Origin: an uncultured Bacteroidales bacterium
GTDB lineage: Bacteria > Bacteroidota > Bacteroidia > Bacteroidales > P3
Assembly: GCA_900314725.1 (NCBI GenBank)
Contig: OMWJ01000002.1
Span: 124,001 to 188,000, forward strand
Direction of reading: 5' to 3'
DNA length: 64,000 bases
The first letter of the stretch is position 1, and every line of letters begins with the position of its first letter. The notes under the pieces were generated by a model. The model was not told the DNA's origin. It saw only the letters and a program-made list of their open reading frames with translations, and made no database searches. Below are positions 56,633 through 64,000 of this stretch, piece after piece. The position numbers and the translations under genes are program-made.

Positions 56633-56669
56633 GAAGTCTATAAAAATTGCACCTAAGTATTACCTTATA

Positions 56670-57554
56670 TCAATCGCTGTATCTTATTTTTGCAAAGATA
56701 GGATAATGGTCAGAGAATGTACGTTGTATGTATGGTCTCTGCTCTTTTGTCTTTTTGTCTTTGTTTTCAGTCCAATAAGTATCAGTAAGAACGGCATACT
56801 TTCTAACATTAAAATGCTTGCTAACAAATATATAATCTATTCTTCTTTGACTCTTTCTTTCAGGATCAAAAGCCATATATGTACCATTTTCAGAAAACTT
56901 ATCCTCAGCTGTTATATATGAGTCAAACATCAAACCACTCTCCTTAAATATCTTATAACTTATTGAAGTATCTTCGGAATTAAAATCACCCGTAAGTATA
57001 AAAGGCTTATTGTTTGCGATTTCTTTTATTTTTTCCACTACAAGGAAAGCACTTTTCTGCTTAGATTGTTCGCCTCTGTGGTCTAAATGCAGGTTAAAGA
57101 AGTAAAACTCAAAGCCATTGTCTTTATCCTTTAACTTAGCCCAAGAACAAATTCTTACCTTACTCGCATCCCAGCCCACAATAGGCTTATCGGGTTGAGA
57201 ATTTAGCCAGAAATTGCCTTTATCTAAAAGTTTATACTTAGTCTTATTATAAAATATTGCTGAATGCTCACCTTTTTTCTTTCCATCGTCTCTACCTACT
57301 CCCACATGTGCATATTCTCTTAACCATTCGTCCATTTGCTTCAACTGCTTATCAGAAGCTTCTTGAGTCCCAAAAACATCTGGTTCAAGAAAAAGTATCT
57401 GCTGGCAGAGTTTTTCTCCTCTTACTTCCCAAATATCACCGCATTTTTTATCAGAATGCATAACACATCTGATATTATAAGACCCTACAAACAAATCTTG
57501 TGCATTGCTAACAAACAGAAAGCACACAAATACAATAAAAACTATCTTCTTCAT
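56670..57554 (-). CDS. Secreted endonuclease/exonuclease/phosphatase family protein
   Basis: 294 residues with a signal peptide ending VSNAQ (about 19). The EEP-fold motifs are SYNIRC (about 25), the metal-binding QEASDKQ (about 64), LHLDHRGEQ (about 156), LTGDFNSED (about 185) and the catalytic SDHYPI near the end. It hydrolyses phosphodiester or phosphomonoester bonds outside the cytoplasm, on DNA, sugar phosphates or lipids; the substrate is unknown. Third of a three-gene minus-strand run after the GtrB-like and gmhA genes. Confidence 0.9.
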   Translation of the reverse strand: MKKIVFIVFVCFLFVSNAQDLFVGSYNIRCVMHSDKKCGDIWEVRGEKLCQQILFLEPDVFGTQEASDKQLKQMDEWLREYAHVGVGRDDGKKKGEHSAIFYNKTKYKLLDKGNFWLNSQPDKPIVGWDASKVRICSWAKLKDKDNGFEFYFFNLHLDHRGEQSKQKSAFLVVEKIKEIANNKPFILTGDFNSEDTSISYKIFKESGLMFDSYITAEDKFSENGTYMAFDPERKSQRRIDYIFVSKHFNVRKYAVLTDTYWTENKDKKTKEQRPYIQRTFSDHYPIFAKIRYSD

Positions 57555-57580
57555 TGTTTAAATGAGTATTTTTAATTCTA

Positions 57581-58156
57581 TTATTCTTTTGGGAACAGAG
57601 TTTTTTCAACCATTTCACAAATAATATGACCTATCATTATATGTGATTCTTGTATTCGTGGAGTATCTTTAGAGGGTACAGCAAGAAGAACATCACTTTT
57701 GTCTGCCATTTTTCCTCCTCCTATTCCGGTAAAAGCTATTGTGTGCATACCTTTTCGTTTCGCAACTTCAAAAGCTTTTAGTACGTTAGAAGAATTACCT
57801 GAAGTAGAAATTCCAACAAGTATATCTCCTTCACCTCCTTCTGCCTCAAGAATACGAGCAAAAATATCTTCATAAGAATAGTCATTGGCTACAGCAGTCA
57901 GATAAGAAGTATTTACATGCAAAGCCTCTGCGTACAAAGGTTTTCTGTCATAGTAAAAGCGTCCTGAAAGTTCAGCAGCAAGATGTTGGGCATCTGCCGC
58001 AGAACCACCATTACCACAAAACAGAACTTTCTTACCATTTTTGTAGGCTTCAACTATAAGATTTATCGCTTGCTGTATCTTACCAACAAATTCGGTACTG
58101 TTTAATATATCTTGTTTTACCTCTATGGAATCTTGTATTGCTTGTTGTATTCTCAT
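57581..58156 (-). CDS. gmhA: Sedoheptulose 7-phosphate isomerase
   Basis: 191 residues with the SIS sugar-isomerase fold. FCGNGGSAADAQHLAAELSG (about 46-65) is the GmhA signature, with GISTSGNSSNVLKA (about 112) and a final SHIMIGHIICEMVE helix (about 170). It makes D-glycero-D-manno-heptose 7-phosphate, the first step to the heptose of lipopolysaccharide or other surface glycans. It starts 16 bases after the GtrB-like gene. Confidence 0.93.
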   Translation of the reverse strand: MRIQQAIQDSIEVKQDILNSTEFVGKIQQAINLIVEAYKNGKKVLFCGNGGSAADAQHLAAELSGRFYYDRKPLYAEALHVNTSYLTAVANDYSYEDIFARILEAEGGEGDILVGISTSGNSSNVLKAFEVAKRKGMHTIAFTGIGGGKMADKSDVLLAVPSKDTPRIQESHIMIGHIICEMVEKTLFPKE

Positions 58157-58172
58157 TATTCTGAAGATTTTT

Positions 58173-59135
58173 TTAGAAATTATGTTCTTTTTCTATAGAA
58201 TAACTGTTGCGTGTGGTGGAGTTTCTTCCGACAAGTTCAGCCAAGAAACCTACAAGGAACAACTGCACACCTATAATAAGCATAACCAAAGAAATGTAGA
58301 AATAAGGACTATCAGTTACAAGGCGAGTTTCAGCCCAAAGACCTTGATGTAAAGCCCAAAGTTTTTGAATGCCAAGCACGGCAGCAGAGATTAGACCAAT
58401 AAAAAACATCAGCGTACCAATAAAACCAAAGAAATGCATAGGCTGTTTTGAAAAGCGTGAAACGAACATTATAGACATTAAGTCCAAATAACCGTTTATG
58501 AACCTATCCATTCCAAATTTGCTTTTACCAAACTGACGCTTTCTATGATGAACAACTTTTTCTCCTATCTTGGTAAAGCCTGCCCATTTTGCAATAACAG
58601 GAATATATCTGTGCATTTCGCCATAAACCTCTATGTTTTTCACGACATCTTTTTTGTAGGCTTTCAATCCGCAATTAAAGTCGTGTAGCTTTATACCAGA
58701 AAGCCAACGTGTTGTTGCATTAAAGAACTTGGAAGGTAGATTCTTCATAAGTTTGGAATCATATCTTTTCCTCTTCCAGCCTGAAACCAAATCATAGCCC
58801 TCTTTAGTTATCATATTATACAAATCAGGTATCTCATCAGGAGAGTCCTGCAAGTCTGCATCCATGGTTATCACCACATCACCCTGAGCATGTTCAAAAC
58901 CCACATTCAAGGCTGCACTCTTACCGTAGTTTCTGCGGAATTTTATTCCTTTGATATTGTTGTCTATTGTTGAAAGTCTCTCTATCTCTTGCCAAGATTT
59001 ATCCTTGCTACCATCATCTATCATTATTATTTCGTAGGTATAAGAATGCTCCTGCATAACCTTGCCAATCCATTCTGTCAATGGCTGAAGTGATTCTTCT
59101 TCGTTTAAAAGTGATATTATTATTGATATATCCAT
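58173..59135 (-). CDS. GtrB/DPM1-like polyprenol-phosphate glycosyltransferase
   Basis: 320 residues. The GT2 catalytic domain (about 1-225) begins ISIIISLLNEEESLQPL and has the DDGSKDKS motif (about 41) and the donor site MDADLQDSP (about 92). Two membrane helices follow (about 235-260 and 275-300). This layout is that of enzymes which put glucose or another sugar on undecaprenyl phosphate. It heads the minus-strand run with gmhA and the EEP gene. Confidence 0.92.
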   Translation of the reverse strand: MDISIIISLLNEEESLQPLTEWIGKVMQEHSYTYEIIMIDDGSKDKSWQEIERLSTIDNNIKGIKFRRNYGKSAALNVGFEHAQGDVVITMDADLQDSPDEIPDLYNMITKEGYDLVSGWKRKRYDSKLMKNLPSKFFNATTRWLSGIKLHDFNCGLKAYKKDVVKNIEVYGEMHRYIPVIAKWAGFTKIGEKVVHHRKRQFGKSKFGMDRFINGYLDLMSIMFVSRFSKQPMHFFGFIGTLMFFIGLISAAVLGIQKLWALHQGLWAETRLVTDSPYFYISLVMLIIGVQLFLVGFLAELVGRNSTTRNSYSIEKEHNF

Positions 59136-59251
59136 ACTTAGTTTATTTGCAAATATTATAATGTTTAACGTTTTTTAATTGTAATTATTTTATTAGTGTG
59201 CTATTTTAAAGATAAATTGCATTTTTGGTTCTGTCTTCAATAAAAAAATAC

Positions 59252-59259
59252 TAACTTTG
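59252..59259 (+). promoter_or_regulatory. -7 box of thiD
   Basis: TAACTTTG, 29 bases before the thiD ATG at 59289. thiD therefore starts its own transcript, upstream of the riboswitch. Confidence 0.6.
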
Positions 59260-59288
59260 CAGAATGATAATTAAAGACATTTTGGGCT

Positions 59289-60122
59289 ATGAAGAATAAA
59301 CCTTTTGCAACTATGACCATTGCCGGCAGTGATTCTTGCGGTGGAGCAGGAATACAGGCTGATATTAAAACCATGAGTGCCTTAGGCTGTTATGCTACTT
59401 CGTGTATTACTGCCATAACTGCACAAAACACTATGGAAGTAACCGATATTATGGCTACAAATCCCAATACGCTTTCTGCTCAAATAAAATGCGTTTTAAA
59501 AGACTTTGACATTCTTGCTACCAAGGTCGGAATGATATACACTTCTGAAAATGTTCTCGCAATAAAACTTTCTCTCAAAGAAATGAACTACAAAGGCTAT
59601 CTCATTATTGACCCTGTTCTGATAGCAACATCAGGAAGCAAATTAGCAAAGTCTGACTTTCTTCACACCCTGACTACAGAACTACTACCTATGGCAGACA
59701 TCATAACTCCAAATATTTATGAAGCAGAAACAATATGCGGTTTCAAAATCAACAACAAAGAAGATATGATTATTGCTGCCAAGACTATACATGACAATTT
59801 TAATGTAAAAAGTGTTCTCATCAAAGGCGGACATCTTACAGGAGAAAATATGACAGATATTTATCTAAGCAGTAAAGGGGAAGTAAAAGAATACACTCTT
59901 ACTAAGTTAGACTCCAACAACACGCACGGTACAGGCTGCACGCTTTCTTCGGCTATATGTTCTTTTCTTGCCTTAGGCTTTGATATGAATCAAGCCATAG
60001 AAAAAGCAAAATATTATGTTTATTGTGCAATAAAAGAAGCGTCTAACATAGACTTAGGTCATGGGCATGGAAGCCTTAATCACTTCTTTGCTCCACAAAA
60101 ACTGTACAAAAACTTTCAATAA
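59289..60122 (+). CDS. thiD: Hydroxymethylpyrimidine / phosphomethylpyrimidine kinase
   Basis: 277 residues of the ribokinase fold. It phosphorylates HMP and then HMP-phosphate for thiamine synthesis. Motifs are TIAGSDSCGGAGIQADIKT (about 11-29), VLIATSG (about 112), ITPNIYEAE (about 139), and NTHGTGCTLSSAI (about 213, the anion hole and catalytic Asp region). No ThiE fusion. The TPP riboswitch lies after this gene, not before. Confidence 0.96.
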   Translation: MKNKPFATMTIAGSDSCGGAGIQADIKTMSALGCYATSCITAITAQNTMEVTDIMATNPNTLSAQIKCVLKDFDILATKVGMIYTSENVLAIKLSLKEMNYKGYLIIDPVLIATSGSKLAKSDFLHTLTTELLPMADIITPNIYEAETICGFKINNKEDMIIAAKTIHDNFNVKSVLIKGGHLTGENMTDIYLSSKGEVKEYTLTKLDSNNTHGTGCTLSSAICSFLALGFDMNQAIEKAKYYVYCAIKEASNIDLGHGHGSLNHFFAPQKLYKNFQ

Positions 60123-60137
60123 ATAAAATAATTGTTT

Positions 60138-60145
60138 TATCTTTG
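60138..60145 (+). promoter_or_regulatory. -7 box of the thiSEG operon
   Basis: TATCTTTG, about 10 bases before the TPP riboswitch. Confidence 0.6.
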
Positions 60146-60152
60146 CAGTCTC

Positions 60153-60258
60153 AAGTTATTTTTAGGGGTGCTTGTAAAGAAAGACTACAAGAAAAGAAAA
60201 CAGGCTGAGATTATACCCTCTGACAGGTTCGGTAATGCGAATTTGGATAATAATTTCT
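60153..60258 (+). ncRNA. TPP riboswitch (THI box)
   Basis: The conserved parts are present in order: AGGGGTGCTTG (60164-60174), CAGGCTGAGATTATACCC (60211-60228), CTGACAGGTTCGGTAATGCG and a closing segment ending near 60258. It controls the thiS-thiE-thiG transcript. A hairpin AATGTTA/TAGCATT (near 60279-60300) between riboswitch and thiS may be the switch that hides or frees the start. Confidence 0.93.
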
Positions 60259-60325
60259 CATAGTTGTTTCTTTCATCAATGTTAGACTTTATTAGCATTC
60301 CGCTGATAAAAAAATAAATAACATT

Positions 60326-60529
60326 ATGAAGGTAAAAGTTAATAACAAAGAAAAAATCATACCTGTAGGTTGCACTATTGAAGAGTTAGTGGAAATACTT
60401 GGCATAAAAAAAGGGGAACCCATTGCATTAGCTCTTGGAGAAGAAGTACTACAAAAAGACAATTGGGAAAAGACAGTACTAAAGGAAGGTGATAGGATAA
60501 CTATAATACGTGCAACATGCGGAGGTTGA
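60326..60529 (+). CDS. thiS: Sulfur carrier protein ThiS
   Basis: 67 residues with a beta-grasp sequence ending in GG, the C-terminus that is adenylated and then carries thiocarboxylate for the thiazole ring. Its last 13 bases overlap thiE. First gene of the riboswitch-controlled operon. No thiF or thiH is seen in this window, and the operon ends after thiG. Confidence 0.94.
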   Translation: MKVKVNNKEKIIPVGCTIEELVEILGIKKGEPIALALGEEVLQKDNWEKTVLKEGDRITIIRATCGG

Positions 60530-61677
60530 TAGGTATAACACCTGAGTACGATGTTTTTTGTGAACACCGCAGAATAAGTAATCTTGTTCTTAGTGGTGGG
60601 GTTGAGTATTTTCATATTCGTAAGCCCTATTTCACCGAAGAACAAATGAGAGAGTATCTTCTCAAATTTGATAATCCACGAGTAAAGCAAAGATTGTCTC
60701 TTCACGATTATCATCATTTGGCCTTAGAGTTTGACTTAGGGGGAATACATCTTAACAAACGTAATCCCATCTTAAAAGAAGAGTTCAAAAACAAACGTAT
60801 TTCAGTTTCTTGTCATAGTTTGGAAGAGATAAAAAAATGGAAAGAAAATGCAGATTACTGTTTTCTGTCTCCAATCTTTGACAGCATTAGCAAGCAAGGC
60901 TATACCTCAAAATTCTCTTCTATAGATTTGCAACAAGGTTTCAATAATGGTATTTTGGATAACAAGATTGTTGCCCTTGGAGGCGTAACTTATGATAATA
61001 TAAAAGACTTACAAAACATTGGATTTTCGTCTTTTGCTATGTTAGGAGAACTTTGGCAACTTCCTAAGACCATGTTTATCACTCCAAACAAAGATAGCAA
61101 AAACATAATAAAAGATTGCGAACAGGTTCTGCAACATGGGATAAGATTTATCCAGCTTCGTATGAAAGAGGCTTCAAATGATGAAGTTATAGAAGTTGCA
61201 AATTATCTTCGTCCGCTTTGTAACAGATATTGTGCTTTGCTTACCGTCGATGATAGGATTGATCTCTTGCATACCAATCTTTTTGACGGAGTGCATTTAG
61301 GAAAAAACGACATGCCAATAAAAGAAGCCAAGAAAATAACTTCAAACAGATTTCTTTTAGGTGCTACTTGCAATACCATAGAAGATATACTTCAAGCCAT
61401 AAAACATGGTGCAGATTATTTAGGAATAGGACCTTACAGATTCACAACAACAAAAAAGAACCTCTCTCCTATTCTTGGTTTGGAGGGATATAAAAATATA
61501 ATAGAAAGGCTAAATAAAGAGAACATAAATATTCCTTTCTATGCCATAGGAGGAATAGATATAGAAGATTTAGTTCCTTTGAAACAGACAGGAGTCTATG
61601 GTGTTGCTCTTTCAGGGACAATTACCAACGCTTTAGACAAACAAAAGACCATAAAAACGATAATTAAAACATTTTAA
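60517..61677 (+). CDS. thiE: Two-domain thiamine phosphate synthase (TenI-like domain fused to ThiE)
   Basis: 386 residues, almost double the usual length. The N-terminal half (about 1-185) is a TenI/ThiE-like barrel (VEYFHIRKPYF near 29, a FLSPIFDS near 116, and a FAMLGELW near 173) that lacks several ThiE active-site segments. The C-terminal half (about 186-386) is a full ThiE: FIQLRMKEAS (about 210), LLTVDDRIDLL (about 241), DGVHLGKNDMP (about 257), YLGIGPYRFTTTKK (about 308) and AIGGIDIEDL (about 346). ThiE joins HMP-PP with thiazole phosphate. Bacteroidetes often have both proteins as separate genes; here they are one chain. Overlaps thiS, 5 bases before thiG. Confidence 0.88.
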   Translation: MRRLIGITPEYDVFCEHRRISNLVLSGGVEYFHIRKPYFTEEQMREYLLKFDNPRVKQRLSLHDYHHLALEFDLGGIHLNKRNPILKEEFKNKRISVSCHSLEEIKKWKENADYCFLSPIFDSISKQGYTSKFSSIDLQQGFNNGILDNKIVALGGVTYDNIKDLQNIGFSSFAMLGELWQLPKTMFITPNKDSKNIIKDCEQVLQHGIRFIQLRMKEASNDEVIEVANYLRPLCNRYCALLTVDDRIDLLHTNLFDGVHLGKNDMPIKEAKKITSNRFLLGATCNTIEDILQAIKHGADYLGIGPYRFTTTKKNLSPILGLEGYKNIIERLNKENINIPFYAIGGIDIEDLVPLKQTGVYGVALSGTITNALDKQKTIKTIIKTF

Positions 61678-61682
61678 ATATT

Positions 61683-62480
61683 ATGAATGATTTTCTAAAA
61701 ATAGCAGACAAAGAGTTTTCTTCTCGTCTTATAATAGGAACAGGAAAATTTCCAAGCAACGAAGTAATGCGTCAAAGCATCATTGCAAGTAAATCCGCAA
61801 TGGTAACAACGGCTTTGAAAAGATTAGGCACAGAAGACTCTGCAAGTGAAAATATCTTAGAATACATACCAAAAGAGTGTATGCTGTTGCCGAATACTTC
61901 AGGCGTAAGAGACTCAAAAGAAGCTGTATTTGCTGCAAAAATGAGTAGAGAACTCTACCAAACAAATTGGATTAAGTTAGAAATTCATCCTGATGCGAAA
62001 TATCTTCTGCCTGATGTCAAGGAAACTCTTTTGGCAACAGAAGAATTGGTTAAACTTGGCTTCAATGTTATGCCTTATATTATGCCAGACCCTACAGCAT
62101 GCAAACAGTTAGAAGAACTGGGAGCAGTTGCAGTTATGCCATTAGCCTCTCCAATAGGGACAAATAAAGGAATAAAGTGTAAGGATATGCTTGAAATAAT
62201 CATCAATCAGGCTTCTGTTCCTGTAATTGTAGATGCTGGATTAGGCTCTCCTAAAGATGCTTGCCAAGCTATGGAAATGGGAGCTGATGCATGCATGGTT
62301 AATACCGCTATTGCTATTGCTGGAGACAGCGTTCAAATGGCTAAGGCTTTCGCTTTAGGTATTGATGCTGGAAGAATAGCTTACCTTTCTGGTATTCCTT
62401 CCTTGAGCAACTTTGCAGTAGCAACCTCGCCCCTAACATCTTTTCTTGATGACGAACAAGCAAATGTTGATATGATGTAA
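61683..62480 (+). CDS. thiG: Thiazole synthase ThiG
   Basis: 265 residues, normal size. It forms the thiazole phosphate from deoxyxylulose 5-phosphate, ThiS-thiocarboxylate and dehydroglycine. The Schiff-base Lys lies in NWIKLEIHPDAKYLLPD (about 96-112), with VMPLASPIGTNKG (about 153) and VDAGLGSPKDA (about 184) later on. Last gene of the TPP-regulated operon. The usual neighbour thiH or thiC is absent here. Confidence 0.96.
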   Translation: MNDFLKIADKEFSSRLIIGTGKFPSNEVMRQSIIASKSAMVTTALKRLGTEDSASENILEYIPKECMLLPNTSGVRDSKEAVFAAKMSRELYQTNWIKLEIHPDAKYLLPDVKETLLATEELVKLGFNVMPYIMPDPTACKQLEELGAVAVMPLASPIGTNKGIKCKDMLEIIINQASVPVIVDAGLGSPKDACQAMEMGADACMVNTAIAIAGDSVQMAKAFALGIDAGRIAYLSGIPSLSNFAVATSPLTSFLDDEQANVDMM

Positions 62481-63228
62481 AAAAAAGAAAACGTTGTCAA
62501 ATTAAATACATGTGCTGACACTTGGGAAGATAGTTCTGCCACATCAGAAAATAATCTAAAAAAGCAGTTATTTTCACTAAAAAAAAATGGCTATTTCCAA
62601 ATTACAATCAAAAGTGGCTGTTACAATATTCCATATGTCTGACAAAATATTGACACTACAAGGATAATATCAAAGGTGATAAAAAAAGATACAAAAAACA
62701 GTATATTATGGCGATACGATACAGAAAAAACAATAAGGAAATATATGGATAACGGTGAGATAAAGGAAAAATATTTCGCAAAGATATTGTTGAGCGGAAG
62801 GTTGGATTTGAAGTTTATAGTAAGTAAGGTTGAACATTCTTCTTCTATGACGGCTGCAGACTTTGGAACAGCAACAAAACATCTTGACACGCCGCTCAAA
62901 CGACATCTCTGTAACGGAGAAGTTGCAGCCAACAAACAGCTGCTCAATGCTATGAAAAATACTCCACTCTTTCAGTACAGAAGTTTTGATGTACACGACC
63001 AGCGAGTGGAATATTCTCATACAAAACAACTTCACATAGTTACATAAGAATAAGATTATTTGAAAACAGTAAAACTTTCTAAGACTTTGTGTTCATGTCA
63101 TAATTATGCAAGAAAAAAGGAGTAAAAGAATATGGATATATAGACAAAACAGAATAAACAAATTAAACAACACACAAAATAGAGCAACCATTAACTCACA
63201 AAACAAACAAAAGTTTATGACTAATATA
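62481..63228. other. Long gap between thiG and the TonB receptor
   Basis: About 750 bases. No well-supported gene. Part of it (about 62840-63035) is richer in G and C than the flanks and open in several frames on both strands. A perfect 7-bp inverted repeat, GGCTGCA (62852-62858) with TGCAGCC (62924-62930), spans a 65-base loop. It may be a structured RNA, a decayed gene or an old insertion. The last 100 bases are AT-rich and should hold the receptor promoter. Confidence 0.4.
62676..63047 (+). CDS. Doubtful 123-residue open reading frame
   Basis: ATG to stop in frame, but the composition is unlike neighbours: many His and Thr, few of the common codons, no family resemblance. A long open frame on the opposite strand (62706-63035) covers the same DNA, which suggests that at least one is chance. 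Kept only because the region is otherwise unexplained. Confidence 0.15.
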   Translation: MIKKDTKNSILWRYDTEKTIRKYMDNGEIKEKYFAKILLSGRLDLKFIVSKVEHSSSMTAADFGTATKHLDTPLKRHLCNGEVAANKQLLNAMKNTPLFQYRSFDVHDQRVEYSHTKQLHIVT

Positions 63229-64000
63229 ATGAAACAGATTACTACTTGTACAATAATACTACTGACAATCGCATTTTCATTAAGCTCAAAAGCACAAACA
63301 CTGCGTGGCACAGTAAAAAATGACGTAACAGGAGAAACACTGCCCTTTGCGACTGTTGCAGTAATATCTACGGACAAAAACTCTTTGGAGAATGTTGTAG
63401 CTTCTGCAACTACTGACACATCAGGAAAATTCGAAATAAAAAACATTCCTACTGGTCGTTATAGTATAGAAGCCCGTTTTGTTGGATATGAACCAGAGAG
63501 AATTATAGAAGTACTTATTTCTGGTAAAAAAGAAGTCTTACTGGATTTTAAATTAAAAGAATTGCTAACTCAATTAGAAGGTGTAACAATAAAACCAACT
63601 CTCAACAAATCCCGTGCTTTAAACTCTACGGCAGTAGCAGGAGCAATGCTAATAAGCGTAGAAGAGGCCGAACGTTTTGCTGGAAGTTATGAGGATATTG
63701 GTCGTGTAGTCAAAAGGTATGTAGGGACAACTGGCTCTAATGATAACGCAGGAATATCTACTCATGGCAATTCGCCTATGTCTACAATGTACAGATTAGA
63801 AGGTGTTGAAATACCTGCTCCTTTACACTTTTATGGTACAGGCTCACATGGCACAGGAGAAATTTCTGCTCTAAATGTCAGTTTATTGGCTAACAGCGAT
63901 TACTATACTGCTGCCCCCCCTGCTGAAATGGGAAACACTCTTGGCGGAGTTATGGATCTAAAACTACGTTCTGGCAACCAAAATACATGGGAAAACTCTA
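63229..64000 (+). CDS. TonB-dependent receptor (N-terminal part, cut by window edge)
   Basis: 257 residues visible, no stop before the window end. ATG 63229 directly starts a signal peptide ending SSKAQ (about 23). An earlier in-frame ATG at 63217 is possible, and the frame stays open further upstream to 63106, but those versions bury the signal. A carboxypeptidase-like regulatory domain follows (about 26-105, TLRGTVKNDVTGETLPFATV) and then a plug domain with GNSPMSTMYRLEGVEIPAP (about 182-200) and LGGVMDLKLRSG (about 240-251). Such outer-membrane receptors import iron complexes, glycans, cobalamin or thiamine; the substrate cannot be told here. Confidence 0.92.
   Translation, partial: MKQITTCTIILLTIAFSLSSKAQTLRGTVKNDVTGETLPFATVAVISTDKNSLENVVASATTDTSGKFEIKNIPTGRYSIEARFVGYEPERIIEVLISGKKEVLLDFKLKELLTQLEGVTIKPTLNKSRALNSTAVAGAMLISVEEAERFAGSYEDIGRVVKRYVGTTGSNDNAGISTHGNSPMSTMYRLEGVEIPAPLHFYGTGSHGTGEISALNVSLLANSDYYTAAPPAEMGNTLGGVMDLKLRSGNQNTWENS

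Noticed and set aside
63093-63446. 117-residue minus-strand frame
   Set aside because: It covers the signal peptide and regulatory domain of the TonB receptor on the plus strand.

Overview
The window looks like the chromosome of a low-GC member of the Bacteroidetes, most likely order Bacteroidales. The main evidence is the house promoter form (TAnnTTTG with an upstream TTTG about 18-19 bases away, no Shine-Dalgarno requirement), type IX secretion parts (a PorP/SprF-like barrel, a PorE-like protein, a C-terminal sorting domain on a 1498-residue secreted protein), and families almost confined to this phylum (DUF4831, DUF4465, WG-repeat proteins). No rRNA, tRNA, insertion sequence or CRISPR array was recognised. 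The genus cannot be fixed from the sequence alone.

Layout. 1-4.4 kb, minus strand: a NapH/NapG-like iron-sulfur membrane protein cut by the window edge, then a WG-repeat protein and a DUF4831 protein. 4.8-13.5 kb, plus strand: a seven-gene operon coding for a zinc-ribbon/FHA protein, a Ser/Thr kinase with FHA domain, an FHA-membrane-serine protease, a secreted protein that looks like a catalytically dead copy of that protease, a PP2C phosphatase with membrane anchor, a second membrane-anchored kinase and a secreted beta-rich protein. This is the best candidate for an undescribed system: a phospho-Thr circuit in the cytoplasm wired to proteolysis across the inner membrane. 14-30 kb: housekeeping genes (dnaA, pyrBI with a hemerythrin-LuxR regulator, a MATE exporter, an alpha/beta hydrolase, pyrG, a low-molecular-weight phosphatase, folD, ffh, cca, purQ, rnhB) and a MenD-like thiamine-diphosphate enzyme.

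30.2-35.1 kb: a cobalamin riboswitch controlling one giant T9SS-exported protein with two DUF4465-type modules, probably a surface B12-capture protein. 35.3-44.7 kb, minus strand: a visibly more GC-rich five-gene island with a type III restriction enzyme and methyltransferase, an ORF6N protein, a DUF4391 protein and an SNF2-type helicase broken by a one-base frameshift. The methyltransferase has an AT-rich centre, consistent with a swapped target-recognition domain. 45-59 kb: a glycosyltransferase, an LTA-synthase-like phosphotransferase, an M3 peptidase lipoprotein, a small T9SS-type cluster, icd and ilvE, an EEP-family nuclease/phosphatase, gmhA and a GtrB-like glycosyltransferase. 59.3-62.5 kb: thiD, then a TPP riboswitch leading thiS, a two-domain thiE and thiG. 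The window ends inside a TonB-dependent receptor.

A second theme is non-coding: six intergenic places carry arrays of a short word, GA(G/C)TTRRT or its complement, separated by A/T runs. Several neighbouring words pair into perfect hairpins, so at least some of these arrays probably act as terminators.
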